A stretch of DNA of 64,000 bases from Pseudomonas sp. HOU2 (GTDB lineage Bacteria; Pseudomonadota; Gammaproteobacteria; Pseudomonadales; Pseudomonadaceae), in the NCBI RefSeq assembly GCF_040729435.1, contig NZ_CP160398.1:3100001-3164000 (forward strand). The letters are read 5' to 3'. Position 1 is the first letter of the stretch. Each line of letters opens with the position of its first letter. Below are positions 9,217-17,768 of this stretch, piece by piece. Below the pieces are notes generated by a model that had not been told where the DNA came from, searched no databases, and saw nothing but the letters and a program-made list of their open reading frames with translations. Both the position numbers and the translations under genes were made by a program.

Positions 9217-9283
9217 CTTCGCGAGCAAGCTCGCTCCCAAAAGGTTTCGGTGACCTCCTGTGGGAGCGAGCTTGCTCGCGAAG
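9217..9283. repeat. REPIN, family B
   Basis: Inverted arms (cttcgcgagcaagctcgctc and gagcgagcttgctcgcgaag) flank about 20 bases. It starts 3 bases after the HDOD gene stop codon, a position where it may end transcription. Confidence 0.88.
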
Positions 9284-9316
9284 AATCCACCTCGGTTTCC
9301 TGGATGTACTGAACCC

Positions 9317-9449
9317 TGTGGCGAGGGAGCTTGCTCCCGCTCGACTGCGCAGCAGTCGCAAACCAGCCAGCAGGGTGTGTCAGGCAAAACTCGGCTTTCA
9401 GGTTTTGGGGCCGCTCCGCAGCCCAGCGGGAGCAAGCTCCCTCGCCACA
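9317..9449. repeat. REPIN, family C (gcgagggagcttgctcccgc)
   Basis: Outer arms tgtggcgagggagcttgctc and their complement bound a 133-base element with a second inner inverted pair (ctgcgcagcag / ccgctccgcagc). The same layout recurs at 35664-35795 and 57899-58031. Together with the family B element just upstream it fills the space between two convergent genes. Confidence 0.88.
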
Positions 9450-9474
9450 AAAGCTCTTCTCATCAAAACTCGGC

Positions 9475-9858
9475 TCAAGCCTTAGGCTTCGCCTTCCTCG
9501 GCTTCAAATACTTCATCAACCCCTGAAACCACATCACCAACGCCGGATTACCCTTGAGCTGAATCGACTTGTCCTGGATCCCCTGCATAAACGCCAGCTG
9601 CTTGTTCTTCGCCTGCATCGTGGCAAAGGCATAACCCGCATCCTTGAACGCAATCGCAAACGCCGGCTCCGCCACCACGCCAGACTTGCTGGTAACGCGC
9701 TGATTCTTCACCACGAAATGCCGCGCCACTTTCCCGTCCAGCGTCTGCAGCTGAAACACCAGATCCTTGTCACCCAACTGCTGCTGGAACGCAGGATTTG
9801 TCCGGCTGGCCTTCCCCATCAACAAACCCATCATCCACAGAAGAAAACGAAATTTCAT
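9475..9858 (-). CDS. SCP2-like sterol-carrier-type protein, small
   Basis: This 127-residue protein has a hydrophobic N-terminus (MKFRFLLWMMGLLMG) and a body resembling the SCP2 lipid-binding fold: LVFQLQTLDGKVARHF, AEPAFAIAFKDAGYAF, and an alternating LKGNPALVMWFQGLMK helix. It ends in a basic tail KPRKAKPKA. ATG at 9858 was preferred over an upstream GTG because GAGG lies 8 bases before it. Role unknown; SCP2-like proteins bind lipids or acyl chains, so a lipid-handling role is inferred only. Confidence 0.7.
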   Translation of the reverse strand: MKFRFLLWMMGLLMGKASRTNPAFQQQLGDKDLVFQLQTLDGKVARHFVVKNQRVTSKSGVVAEPAFAIAFKDAGYAFATMQAKNKQLAFMQGIQDKSIQLKGNPALVMWFQGLMKYLKPRKAKPKA

Positions 9859-10021
9859 GCGCACAGCCTCAAAAGGAAAATGAACGGCCGGGACAGTGTA
9901 AGGGATTCAGACGATAACGCCACTATCGACCGCCATTGGAAGATGATGCAACCCATTTCCCGCACGATGACCGCCAAGTCACACTTCTGCACCCACCGTC
10001 CTACACCTGTTGAAACACATC

Positions 10022-10053
10022 CCTGTAGGAGCTGCCGAAGGCTGCGATCTTTT
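10022..10053. repeat. Single REP arm, family A
   Basis: One 32-base family A arm (cctgtaggagctgccgaagg onward) is present without its inverted partner. It sits in the 370-base space between the SCP2-like gene and the DUF6124 gene, where I see no other gene. Confidence 0.75.
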
Positions 10054-10227
10054 GATCTTCCAGCCTGCAAACCTATGGGAAATTTCCTGCAAAGTGCCGC
10101 GATACCTATGAACTAGGCAGGTTGGCAATTCGTCGTTAGCCTTCGCTTGTCGCCGCCAAATCGGTGACCGGATGTGCAAGTCCGAAATCCGGAGCAAATT
10201 TCTTTTAACTCCAAAGGATTTACCCCG

Positions 10228-10590
10228 ATGACCAACCCGACACCCAACACTGAGGACACCTCGCCCTACGAATCTTTCGATTCAAGAAAACTCCACGAAG
10301 CCGCCGAACGCGCCCTCGACCATCACTTCAAACCGCGCACCGAATCCCAACCCAAACGCGAAACCGGCCTCTTCAGCCTCACCCCCGGCACCGACGCCGA
10401 AGCCCTGATGGCCAACGCCTCCGAAGACCTCCTGTCCATCAGCGCCATCGCCTGCGACCTCGCCGACGACCTCCACGGCTCCCGCCGCTCGGTTGCACTG
10501 GCCCTGAGCAGAATGACGGATGGGGTGCGATTGATGGTGGAAGGGACGCTCGATCACATTGAAGTGCGGAACCTGGCGGCCAAGCCGTAG
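10228..10590 (+). CDS. DUF6124-type small protein
   Basis: This 120-residue protein has a hydrophilic N-terminus with an amphipathic segment (SRKLHEAAERALDHHF) and a C-terminal helical core (ASEDLLSISAIACDLADDL, SVALALSRMTDGVRLMVEG) characteristic of a small protein family (DUF6124) that is common and multicopy in Pseudomonas. The function is unknown. It lacks a signal peptide or membrane segment. The start follows AAAGGAT by about 9 bases. A truncated paralogue lies at 19946-20221, so the two copies flank the accessory block. Confidence 0.8.
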   Translation: MTNPTPNTEDTSPYESFDSRKLHEAAERALDHHFKPRTESQPKRETGLFSLTPGTDAEALMANASEDLLSISAIACDLADDLHGSRRSVALALSRMTDGVRLMVEGTLDHIEVRNLAAKP

Positions 10591-10605
10591 CGGGATTTGC
10601 GGATG

Positions 10606-10632
10606 AAAAAAGGGGACATTAAGTCCCCTTTC
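10606..10632. terminator. Bidirectional intrinsic terminator
   Basis: A hairpin ggggac-attaa-gtcccc with A6 before and TTT after the stem lies between the converging DUF6124 gene and the minus-strand LprI-like gene. The T tract is stronger when read on the minus strand. Confidence 0.75.
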
Positions 10633-10649
10633 TGAATATTTCGGGCCTG

Positions 10650-11408
10650 CTATGCACCAGGCTCAGCCCCGTCACACTTCAGTTCTTTGATTTGCTCGCT
10701 CTGAATCGGAATCAAACAAACGAGACGCTTCTCTCCGAGCCCACGAAGCTCCGTCAAACTGAGCGTCACGTGCAACCCATCATCGGCAAACGCATGATCC
10801 TCAAACCCGGCATCGGCATAGTCCGTCCAAAATGCCTTGCCCTCGAAACTGCAGAACCGCTTTGAGGACAGCACTCTCCAACCGCCGTTGGGCGCCAGTA
10901 TCTGGACCGTCAGGCATGGGCTGCCAAAGGTGCTGACATAACGTGCCACGACATTGCCGAAGCGCTGGGAGCCGGACAGGTACACCTTGTTGAGATCGAG
11001 CACATTACCCGGCTCATCAGCGACGATTGTGTCCAGGTAAGCCGCACGCTCCAGACTCAGTCTGGCCATGCAGTTGTTGATCGTCGTGACATGCGCTGCC
11101 ACCCCTGGCTCGATTTCCGTGGCTTCAAGCGGGCATGTGGTGTCGCGTAGCTTGATCCAGGCGCGCTGGGATTCTCTGGCCATGGCGACCAGCGCCTTAC
11201 CCTGCTCAGGGTCACGCCGTTGTTGAGACTCAAACCGTCCCAGCAGTTTCTTGTAGCTCGCATTGAGTTGCGAGTCGGCTTCCTTGCGGGCTGCCTCCAC
11301 ACACCGATCGACCTGGGCGCTCACGGTGATTTCCTTGCAGTCGTCCTCGGCCATCGCAAAAGAGGCAAACAGGCATCCAAAGGACAACGCGATAAAACGC
11401 ACAAACAT
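10650..11408 (-). CDS. Exported LprI-like domain protein
   Basis: This 252-residue protein has a Sec signal peptide (cleavage after SFAMA, about residue 20). Residues about 25-125 form an LprI/DUF1311-type domain: paired cysteines, LNASYKKLLGRF and the RESQRAWIKLRDTTC signature. Some members of that family inhibit host lysozyme. The C-terminal half is beta-rich with no recognised family. ATG at 11408 begins 2 bases after the stop of the upstream gene, so the genes are coupled. It is the last gene of a minus-strand run of exported proteins. A lysozyme-inhibitor role is possible by family only. Confidence 0.75.
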   Translation of the reverse strand: MFVRFIALSFGCLFASFAMAEDDCKEITVSAQVDRCVEAARKEADSQLNASYKKLLGRFESQQRRDPEQGKALVAMARESQRAWIKLRDTTCPLEATEIEPGVAAHVTTINNCMARLSLERAAYLDTIVADEPGNVLDLNKVYLSGSQRFGNVVARYVSTFGSPCLTVQILAPNGGWRVLSSKRFCSFEGKAFWTDYADAGFEDHAFADDGLHVTLSLTELRGLGEKRLVCLIPIQSEQIKELKCDGAEPGA

Positions 11409-11410
11409 GT

Positions 11411-12262
11411 TCAATTTTTCATTCCCTGAATTGCGGATCGCTCAACTACGCGTCGAGGTATTTTCTGCGCCTTGCCGTCGGCACTCATCGCGTCGCGGTA
11501 CTGGATGTAATAGCGCTGCGCTTCATCTTTGCGATCAAGGCGCCAGAGCGAGTCGGCGATGTTCAACATCAGTACTGTGCGTTTACCGACGGCCTCAACG
11601 CCGCGATACAACTTCAGCGCCAGTGCATCGTTGCCGCCCTCGGCTAAATAGAAGCCAAGATCATTAAGACCCTGAACATTTCGAGCCGGCGGATGGCAAG
11701 CCATGTACGAATCCGCCCCCATGACCAAGCTCCATTCGATCTCGCTGGCTCGATATTGCGCAGATTCAATGTTCGAGAGGGTTTTCAGTAGTGCCTGTGG
11801 GGAAGGTGTCTCCATTTTAGGTTTGAGTACTTCACCCTCGTCGGTAGTCCAGCTATTGCCCACCCATTTGCCAGCGCAGAACTGATCATCACGCTGAAGC
11901 AGCACACAACCGGTCTCCATCGAAATCACATCGCAGTGACTTCGTGACTGGAAGCTGTCTTCACCACTCCCGTCTGACAACATTCCATACATCGTTTGGT
12001 TCACGAGTAAGGTCTTCTTGTCAGGGCTAAGCCATCGAGGAAGGACTTCGACCCCGATATCGGTTCCGTAGAGCGGGAATGTTTTTCCATTCGCGGTAAA
12101 GGTCGCGCTCGCCGCTTCCACTGAGTGTTCGGGCCATACTTTTGCTTTCAAATGCAATGTCAGTGTGTGCCCGTCGACTCCAGTGACTCGCACTTCTTCT
12201 GCCGTAGCCCCATTCGCCAGCAACAGACTCGCGAGCAATAGTGCGGATCTAAGGCTGCCCAT
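11411..12262 (-). CDS. Exported protein, unknown, TPR-like C-terminus
   Basis: The 283-residue product starts with a signal peptide (about residues 1-21, ending GATA). The middle has cysteines (HCDVISMETGC, QFCAGKWVG) suggestive of periplasmic disulfides. The C-terminus resembles a pair of TPR helices (DLGFYLAEGGNDALALKLY, LNIADSLWRLDRKDEAQRYY). Start at 12262 overlaps the upstream gene by 14 bases and gives a good signal peptide; a longer ORF start at 12319 would bury it. I do not recognise a named family. Confidence 0.75.
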   Translation of the reverse strand: MGSLRSALLLASLLLANGATAEEVRVTGVDGHTLTLHLKAKVWPEHSVEAASATFTANGKTFPLYGTDIGVEVLPRWLSPDKKTLLVNQTMYGMLSDGSGEDSFQSRSHCDVISMETGCVLLQRDDQFCAGKWVGNSWTTDEGEVLKPKMETPSPQALLKTLSNIESAQYRASEIEWSLVMGADSYMACHPPARNVQGLNDLGFYLAEGGNDALALKLYRGVEAVGKRTVLMLNIADSLWRLDRKDEAQRYYIQYRDAMSADGKAQKIPRRVVERSAIQGMKN

Positions 12263-12794
12263 ACTCGATCCTTTTAGCCGCAGGGCTTGTTTGCTGTAAC
12301 TGTCTTTCAGTGATGCCATAAGCCTCTATGAGCCCTTCCCAGGACCCCTTCGAACCAAACGACCGATAACTATTGCTGTAGCTGTAATGCTCCAACCTTC
12401 CAGCGGTGGAGTAATACCCGCGCCACTCCGGGCAGGATCCACACCCGCCATAACCGCCGATGAACACCAGGCTGCCCTTGCTTCCTTTTACACAATCCAT
12501 CTCCACTGCCACGTTACTCAGCATCTTCGTCTTCTTACCTTCAGACGTGAGCTGTGAAACCTTGTCGATATTGCGCCGCAACACTTTGCCGCCAATGTTG
12601 ATCGTCTGATCGGAGCAGACCGGTATGAGGTGGGTTTCTGCGTCATCCACCGTCACGGATCGGCAGGACGACACCATCACCACTTCAACGCCGCCACATT
12701 GCATGACATCGCGCTGGGTGTAGGCGTCCTTGGGAGCGGCGAAAGCTGGAAACGAGAGCAACAGCGAAAGGCTGCTCGCAAGAAGACGATTCAT
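12249..12794 (-). CDS. Exported cysteine-containing protein, unknown
   Basis: This 181-residue protein has a signal peptide (cleavage near AFA-A, residue 19) and at least six cysteines in the mature part, including the cluster GGYGGCGSCPEWRGYYS. The cysteines suggest a disulfide-stabilised periplasmic fold. It overlaps the next gene by 14 bases and begins 5 bases after the stop of the gene before it. No family recognised. Confidence 0.72.
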   Translation of the reverse strand: MNRLLASSLSLLLSFPAFAAPKDAYTQRDVMQCGGVEVVMVSSCRSVTVDDAETHLIPVCSDQTINIGGKVLRRNIDKVSQLTSEGKKTKMLSNVAVEMDCVKGSKGSLVFIGGYGGCGSCPEWRGYYSTAGRLEHYSYSNSYRSFGSKGSWEGLIEAYGITERQLQQTSPAAKRIEYGQP

Positions 12795-12798
12795 CGAC

Positions 12799-13305
12799 TC
12801 ACTCCTCATCGATCGACGGTGATTCCACGTCGGTCATGCCAAGCAGCCGGAACTCATTGTTCACGAATTCGTAGTACCGATCCCGGTTACGGTTTTCCAG
12901 GCGATTTCCCTGGGCGTCTTCTTCGCCATCGAGCGTGACGCCGGAAATGATGATCAAGCGACTATCGGGCAAATACGTCGTGTCGAAAGTGCTGCCGTCA
13001 TAGGCATTCGGAAGACCGCCAACGACATCACCGGTCTGGGCGTCCAGCACTTCGCCACAAATGGCGCCGCCGCCACAGCCGAACCTGTACAGGATGTAAT
13101 GGCCGGCGAAGTTGACCTTGCCTTGCAGGGCCTTCGCCCGGATGCTGTCCATGACCGGGTTGCTTTGTTCCTGCTGCACCGGTTCATGGTTGGGGCCGCT
13201 GAAAACGGGGGTGACGGCGTAATCCTTGAAGTCGGGATCGGCGGCGAATGCCATGGAAGTGGCAGCTGATAGCAAGCTGCCGAGAACAATCGAAAATCCT
13301 TTCAA
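12799..13305 (-). CDS. Exported protein, unknown
   Basis: The 168-residue product has a signal peptide (about residues 1-21, ending MAFA). The core contains VNFAGHYILYRFGCGGGAICG and GDVVGGLP, a pattern I associate with small exported proteins of unknown role in proteobacteria, and an acidic tail. It sits in the middle of the minus-strand exported-protein run. No catalytic motif is evident. Confidence 0.72.
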   Translation of the reverse strand: MKGFSIVLGSLLSAATSMAFAADPDFKDYAVTPVFSGPNHEPVQQEQSNPVMDSIRAKALQGKVNFAGHYILYRFGCGGGAICGEVLDAQTGDVVGGLPNAYDGSTFDTTYLPDSRLIIISGVTLDGEEDAQGNRLENRNRDRYYEFVNNEFRLLGMTDVESPSIDEE

Positions 13306-13340
13306 GTACTAACTCCATAACAGCAGTGGAAACCGTTGGC

Positions 13341-13850
13341 TTACTCGGACTGACCTTCATAACGCTGTGTCTGCGGGTTGAATTGCCACAGATGTGGCCG
13401 GGTCATGCCCTCTTCGCCCTTGTAGCGAATCCGCCCTCGCTTGTCCCTAATGTAGGAGTAGATCTCGATGTCCTTGAATTCACCGCCACCTTTAGACGGA
13501 CCGTCCAGAACTTTGACCCCGGCGAAGTAATCGCCACCCGAATACTTCAAGTAACCACGGCACTGGATCAGGAAGGCGAATGTGCTGTCCATCGAAGAAC
13601 CAATGCCTACGCGGGAATTGAAGATGAAGTCTTCGATACCATCGCCGTTTAGGTCGCCACGGAAGACTACGTGGCCTGGCTCGATAGAGAATTCTTTTCC
13701 ATCGAGACTGGAAAGTATGTCTTCCTGATCTCCGCTGCTCTCCGGCCATTGAGATAAGAAATATTTAGAGTCAGTTTCCTGATTGCAGACATCTGCCGCC
13801 ATAACGGCTATCGGCAACCAGCTCATGAATAACACCAGCAGTCGTTTCAC
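13341..13850 (-). CDS. Exported protein with FG-GAP/EF-hand-like loop
   Basis: This 169-residue protein has a short signal peptide (ending VMA, about residue 18). The segment FRGDLNGDGIEDFIFN is the DxNxDGxxD calcium loop typical of VCBS/FG-GAP-like repeats, here in one copy. Its start overlaps the stop of the large fusion gene upstream by 4 bases (ATGA), so the two are translationally coupled. The biological role is unknown. Confidence 0.74.
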   Translation of the reverse strand: MKRLLVLFMSWLPIAVMAADVCNQETDSKYFLSQWPESSGDQEDILSSLDGKEFSIEPGHVVFRGDLNGDGIEDFIFNSRVGIGSSMDSTFAFLIQCRGYLKYSGGDYFAGVKVLDGPSKGGGEFKDIEIYSYIRDKRGRIRYKGEEGMTRPHLWQFNPQTQRYEGQSE

Positions 13851-16297
13851 TTCACATCCTTCGAATTCATCAATTCCAATTCACCATCCCGATACAACAC
13901 TTCGCACCCGATCCACGCCAGATCCACCTGCGGCATCACCGCCGAGGGCTTGCGCAGTTCCCGCAACAACGTCGAACCATGCGACAGCCGCCCACCCATC
14001 CGCGCAATCACTGCCCGCGCTGCCTGATAGTGCGCGTGACGCCCGGGATCAAGGGTGTCTTCCAGCAAGATGTCTTCGCCAAGAATGCCCCGCACCTGCC
14101 CCGGGTAAATCATGAATCCGGTGGCTTGCTCGGCACCTTCGCGGCCGTCCTGCCAGAAGCTGCCATCGCGAGTGCGCACATCCGGATGCGGCGCAAACCA
14201 GTGCTCGCGATCCGCCAGTGGCATGGCGTGGTGCAGGCGAAAGAATATGCGCATGAGGTTGTCGCGGTACCACTCGCGCACTTGCAAGTAGTAGCCGCGC
14301 AGTCCCGGCAGGCCGGTCGAATGCGCGAGGCGGATCAGCCTGGACCATTGCGGGAATGGCTGTAGCGGCAGTTCGCTCGACGCGGGTCGCGAGGTAGCCG
14401 GATCGGTTTCCCACGGCAGTCGATGAGGACTGTTTTCCAGATTGTCGTAAGCGGTCGGCGGACGGCCCAGCCAGTCGCCGCCGCTGCTGGCCAGTGCCGT
14501 GGCGATGCACAGATTGCCTTGCACCACGAACACGTAGAACCGGGAGAACCAGTCTGCTAATTGCTGGCCATCGGCAGCTTGGGCGACCAGTTCGGCAAGC
14601 TCCCGATCGAAGCGCTGCAAGCCGTTTTCAAGGTTCAGCAAATGGCCGCGAGCCTTGCGTTGCATACGCAAAAACAGCGGCAACGAACGCAGCATCTTCA
14701 GCGGTCGCCACGGCAGATGCGGCGTCGCGCCGCCGACTTCACCGGCATAGTTGCTGGCACTGATGCCCCAGTCGGCCAACCGTGCGAGAAACAGGTCGTT
14801 GTTGATGTAGGACGCGCCGCCGAACACAGCAGTGAACGGCTCGTTGTCCTGCAACACTCGCGCATCCCAGCGCGCCATGATCGCCGGGATACTCACCGCC
14901 GCGCGGCGCTGGGCGTACTCCACCAGCACGCTCGGTTGCGGTGGCAGGATCTCGGCGATGTTCGCGGCGGTCAGGTGCCGACGCCAGCCGTAGTCGCTGA
15001 TCGGCCGGTATTGCAGCAGCCAGAGTTGCGAGCCGTCCCAGGCCCATTCGACGTCGCCGGGCACGTAGTGGAACACGCGCAACACGTCTTGCAGGAAGCG
15101 CCAGAGCAGGTCTTCGGTCAAGCCGTGGGACGGCGTGAACGTGCCACTGCGCCACGCATCGCCGAGTCGCGAAAGCGTTGCTTGTGAGGGGCTGACTTGA
15201 CCGTCGGCCAGCGATTCGAGATGACCCTCAACCCATTCCAGTTCTACCGAGAGATGGCGCACGAATGCGATCCCGGAAACCACCGGCGTGATGAAGCGTT
15301 GCACCACCACTTCCTCGACGCCTTCGGCCGTGAGTTCGGCGATGCGTTTCGACACATTGGCGGTCGGCTCGCGCAGATAAGTCGTGCTCAAACCGGCATT
15401 CGCCGAATCGGCCTGATCCTCGCCATAACTGGAGGAGCGCACAGCCCAAGTCACGTCGGGTTGGGCAGCGAGAAATGTTGGCAGACGCGGATCATTGCAA
15501 TCGTTGAGCGTCAGCGCCGCCGGCACCGCTTGCCGCGCCAGTTCAGCCAGGCGCAAACGCCCGCCCTTGGTGTGCGCAACAAACCCGCGCTCGCCCGACT
15601 CCAGCCACTGCGCAAACTGCATGGGCGCGTCGATCCATGGGTAATGGCCCCAACCGGGTTTCAGGCTGATGGTCAGGTCTGCGCGCGCAAGAATCGCCGA
15701 CCATGCGGCGGCTTGTTCGATGCCGAGCACCTTGTCCTGATCGCCCCAGACCAGCTCGACCGGATCGGTGATCCACTCCAGCAGCGGCAGCGCGGTGTCG
15801 GCACGGATCAGATCCCAGTGCGGCACAAACGCACGGCAACGCGCATAACCGGCGCCCATGCGCTGGTACTGCGCGGGCGTCCAGGTCTGGTTGGAGAACT
15901 TGCGCGCGAACAGCGTGGGCTTGTTCGACAGCAGCCAGTGAATGGACTTGCGGATCGGCAGCGGTGACATCAACGCCGGCAATCGGCGCTGCCACAAAAA
16001 GGCGCCCACCGGCGCCAACAACACACTGCGAGAAAAGTGCCCGGGCCGACGTTGCAGCGCATGCAGCACCAGCAACGCGTTGACCCCGACGGCCATGATC
16101 GCGCTGCCCTTTTGCGTCATCGCCAACAAGGTCTGCGCATAAGCCGCCAGATCCTCGCAGGGCGGCTGCGGGTTGGCGCCGAAGCCCGGCAGCTCCAGCG
16201 GCACCACGTCGTAACGCTGAAAATGCGGCAGCGCGTCATCCCACCAATCGGCGGCGCTGCCGTTGCCGGCCAGCAGGTACATCAGGGGCTTGCTCAT
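13847..16297 (-). CDS. Alpha/beta-hydrolase-like domain fused to PEP-synthase-like ATP-grasp and swivelling domains
   Basis: The 816-residue product has three parts. Residues 1-235 have the alpha/beta hydrolase fold (LLAGNGSAADWW, LELPGFG, VWGDQDKV, GWGHYPWID), but the nucleophile elbow reads VGVNALL, with N73 where serine is expected. Residues about 270-430 match the PPDK/PEP-synthase ATP-binding domain (VRSSSYGEDQADSANAG). The C-terminus has the swivelling phosphohistidine domain (GGRLSHGSTLLRELRKPS, H773). Relatives of this layout transfer a phosphate from ATP through a histidine. The acceptor is unknown. It follows the TIGR01777 gene by 9 bases and overlaps the next gene by 4. Confidence 0.8.
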   Translation of the reverse strand: MSKPLMYLLAGNGSAADWWDDALPHFQRYDVVPLELPGFGANPQPPCEDLAAYAQTLLAMTQKGSAIMAVGVNALLVLHALQRRPGHFSRSVLLAPVGAFLWQRRLPALMSPLPIRKSIHWLLSNKPTLFARKFSNQTWTPAQYQRMGAGYARCRAFVPHWDLIRADTALPLLEWITDPVELVWGDQDKVLGIEQAAAWSAILARADLTISLKPGWGHYPWIDAPMQFAQWLESGERGFVAHTKGGRLRLAELARQAVPAALTLNDCNDPRLPTFLAAQPDVTWAVRSSSYGEDQADSANAGLSTTYLREPTANVSKRIAELTAEGVEEVVVQRFITPVVSGIAFVRHLSVELEWVEGHLESLADGQVSPSQATLSRLGDAWRSGTFTPSHGLTEDLLWRFLQDVLRVFHYVPGDVEWAWDGSQLWLLQYRPISDYGWRRHLTAANIAEILPPQPSVLVEYAQRRAAVSIPAIMARWDARVLQDNEPFTAVFGGASYINNDLFLARLADWGISASNYAGEVGGATPHLPWRPLKMLRSLPLFLRMQRKARGHLLNLENGLQRFDRELAELVAQAADGQQLADWFSRFYVFVVQGNLCIATALASSGGDWLGRPPTAYDNLENSPHRLPWETDPATSRPASSELPLQPFPQWSRLIRLAHSTGLPGLRGYYLQVREWYRDNLMRIFFRLHHAMPLADREHWFAPHPDVRTRDGSFWQDGREGAEQATGFMIYPGQVRGILGEDILLEDTLDPGRHAHYQAARAVIARMGGRLSHGSTLLRELRKPSAVMPQVDLAWIGCEVLYRDGELELMNSKDVK

Positions 16298-16306
16298 GGG
16301 CGATCC

Positions 16307-17701
16307 TCAGGCCAGATCGCGCAGCGCGGCGTCAAGAGTCGGATAGCGGAACGTGTAGCCCGCCTCGCTCAAACGCTGCGGCACCACACGTTGACCGTCG
16401 AAGAACAATTGCGCCATCTCCCCCGCCAGCGCACGAACTGGCGCGGCGGGAATGTGGAACCACACCGGACGCTTGAGGACCTTGCCGGCCTGCTCGGCGA
16501 ACGCTGCCTGACTGACCGTTTCCGGCGCCACCATGTTGTAGGTACCGCGCAGACTGTCGTCATCGAAAGCCCTTGCGATCACCTGAAGCACATCATCGCG
16601 ATGCACCCAACTCATGATCTGCCGACCATCGCCCATGCGCCCGCCGAAGCCCAAGCGGAACGGCAGCAGCAACGGCGTCAACGCGCCGCCCGGGCCGAAG
16701 ACCACGCCGAAGCGTAGCACCACCTGACGCACGCCAAACTCAGTGGTCGGTTGCGCGGCGGCTTCCCAACGCGCGCAGAGTTCGGCCATGAAACCGTCAC
16801 CCTTGCTGGCGTGTTCGTCGAGGCTTTCGCTGGCATCGCGTACGCCGTAGAAACCGATGGCCGAGGCCTGGATCCACAGTGCTGGTTTGTGCTTGGTGTT
16901 CTTCAACCAGGTCATCAACGCTTCGGTGGTGCCGACTCGGCTGGCGAGCAGTTGCGCCTGACGCTTGGGACTCCAGCGTGGACCGGCGACGGGCGCGCCG
17001 GCGAGATTGATCACTACGTCGAAGGCTTCGTCGTGGCTGAGTTCGCTGAGCGAATGCACACAGCGGACGCGGCCGTTGAACAAGGTGGCGGCACTCAACG
17101 GATCACGCGTTAGAACGCTAATTGAATGACCGGCGTCGAGTAACTGGTGGACTAAAGCTTCACCTATAAACCCGGTGCCGCCGGTGATCAGCACGCGCTT
17201 GAAGGCGCCGCCGGCAAACGAGTTGGACAGGCTCGTTGTCTTTACTGCAGGAGACTTCCGGCGGTCATGGCGATACAGCCAGATCAGCGGCGGCAACAGC
17301 ATCAGCAGCGCAAAACCGTCAAGCCACAGGTGCGACCAGACCTGTTGTTGCGCCGAGAGCCGCATGTCCTGCGGCGCCCATAACAGGATGCCGGCGATCA
17401 ACCATCCCCACACTGCTGGAGCTTTCAAGCGATTGCCCAAGTGCACCAGAGCGAGCATGTACAGCGAATAGCTTTGCAGCGTCGCGCCGAAAAGCGCGAG
17501 CCACCAGACTTGTTGTTCGTGGCCGGCGGCAGGTACCGCATCGGCGCCCCAGAATGCGAGTTCGAGGGTGTGCAGATAGCCGTCGAGTAAACCGGAGTGA
17601 CCGGCCCAAGTCAGGGTGAGGCCGGCGAGAATGTGCACGATTGCGGCGGCGTATAGCCAGAGCACTAACGCGGGGCGAAGCGAGGTCGAGGGGGCTGGCA
17701 T
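16307..17701 (-). CDS. TIGR01777-family SDR with N-terminal membrane domain
   Basis: The 464-residue product has an N-terminal four-helix membrane region (about residues 1-145, resembling DoxX-like domains) followed by an SDR of the TIGR01777/YfcH type: Rossmann motif VLITGGTGFIGEALVHQLL, NLAGAPVAG, SAIGFYG and RFGVVFGPGGAL. Most members lack the membrane part. ATG at 17701 follows AGGA by 6 bases and is preferred to the ATG at 17719. The substrate is unknown. It precedes the fusion gene and probably is the first gene of that operon. Confidence 0.85.
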   Translation of the reverse strand: MPAPSTSLRPALVLWLYAAAIVHILAGLTLTWAGHSGLLDGYLHTLELAFWGADAVPAAGHEQQVWWLALFGATLQSYSLYMLALVHLGNRLKAPAVWGWLIAGILLWAPQDMRLSAQQQVWSHLWLDGFALLMLLPPLIWLYRHDRRKSPAVKTTSLSNSFAGGAFKRVLITGGTGFIGEALVHQLLDAGHSISVLTRDPLSAATLFNGRVRCVHSLSELSHDEAFDVVINLAGAPVAGPRWSPKRQAQLLASRVGTTEALMTWLKNTKHKPALWIQASAIGFYGVRDASESLDEHASKGDGFMAELCARWEAAAQPTTEFGVRQVVLRFGVVFGPGGALTPLLLPFRLGFGGRMGDGRQIMSWVHRDDVLQVIARAFDDDSLRGTYNMVAPETVSQAAFAEQAGKVLKRPVWFHIPAAPVRALAGEMAQLFFDGQRVVPQRLSEAGYTFRYPTLDAALRDLA

Positions 17702-17768
17702 TCCGTGTCCTGAAAGCATTCCTTGGGGGTGGGGAGTTTAAAGGAAATGCGTGGGGTTTCGGGGGTTG

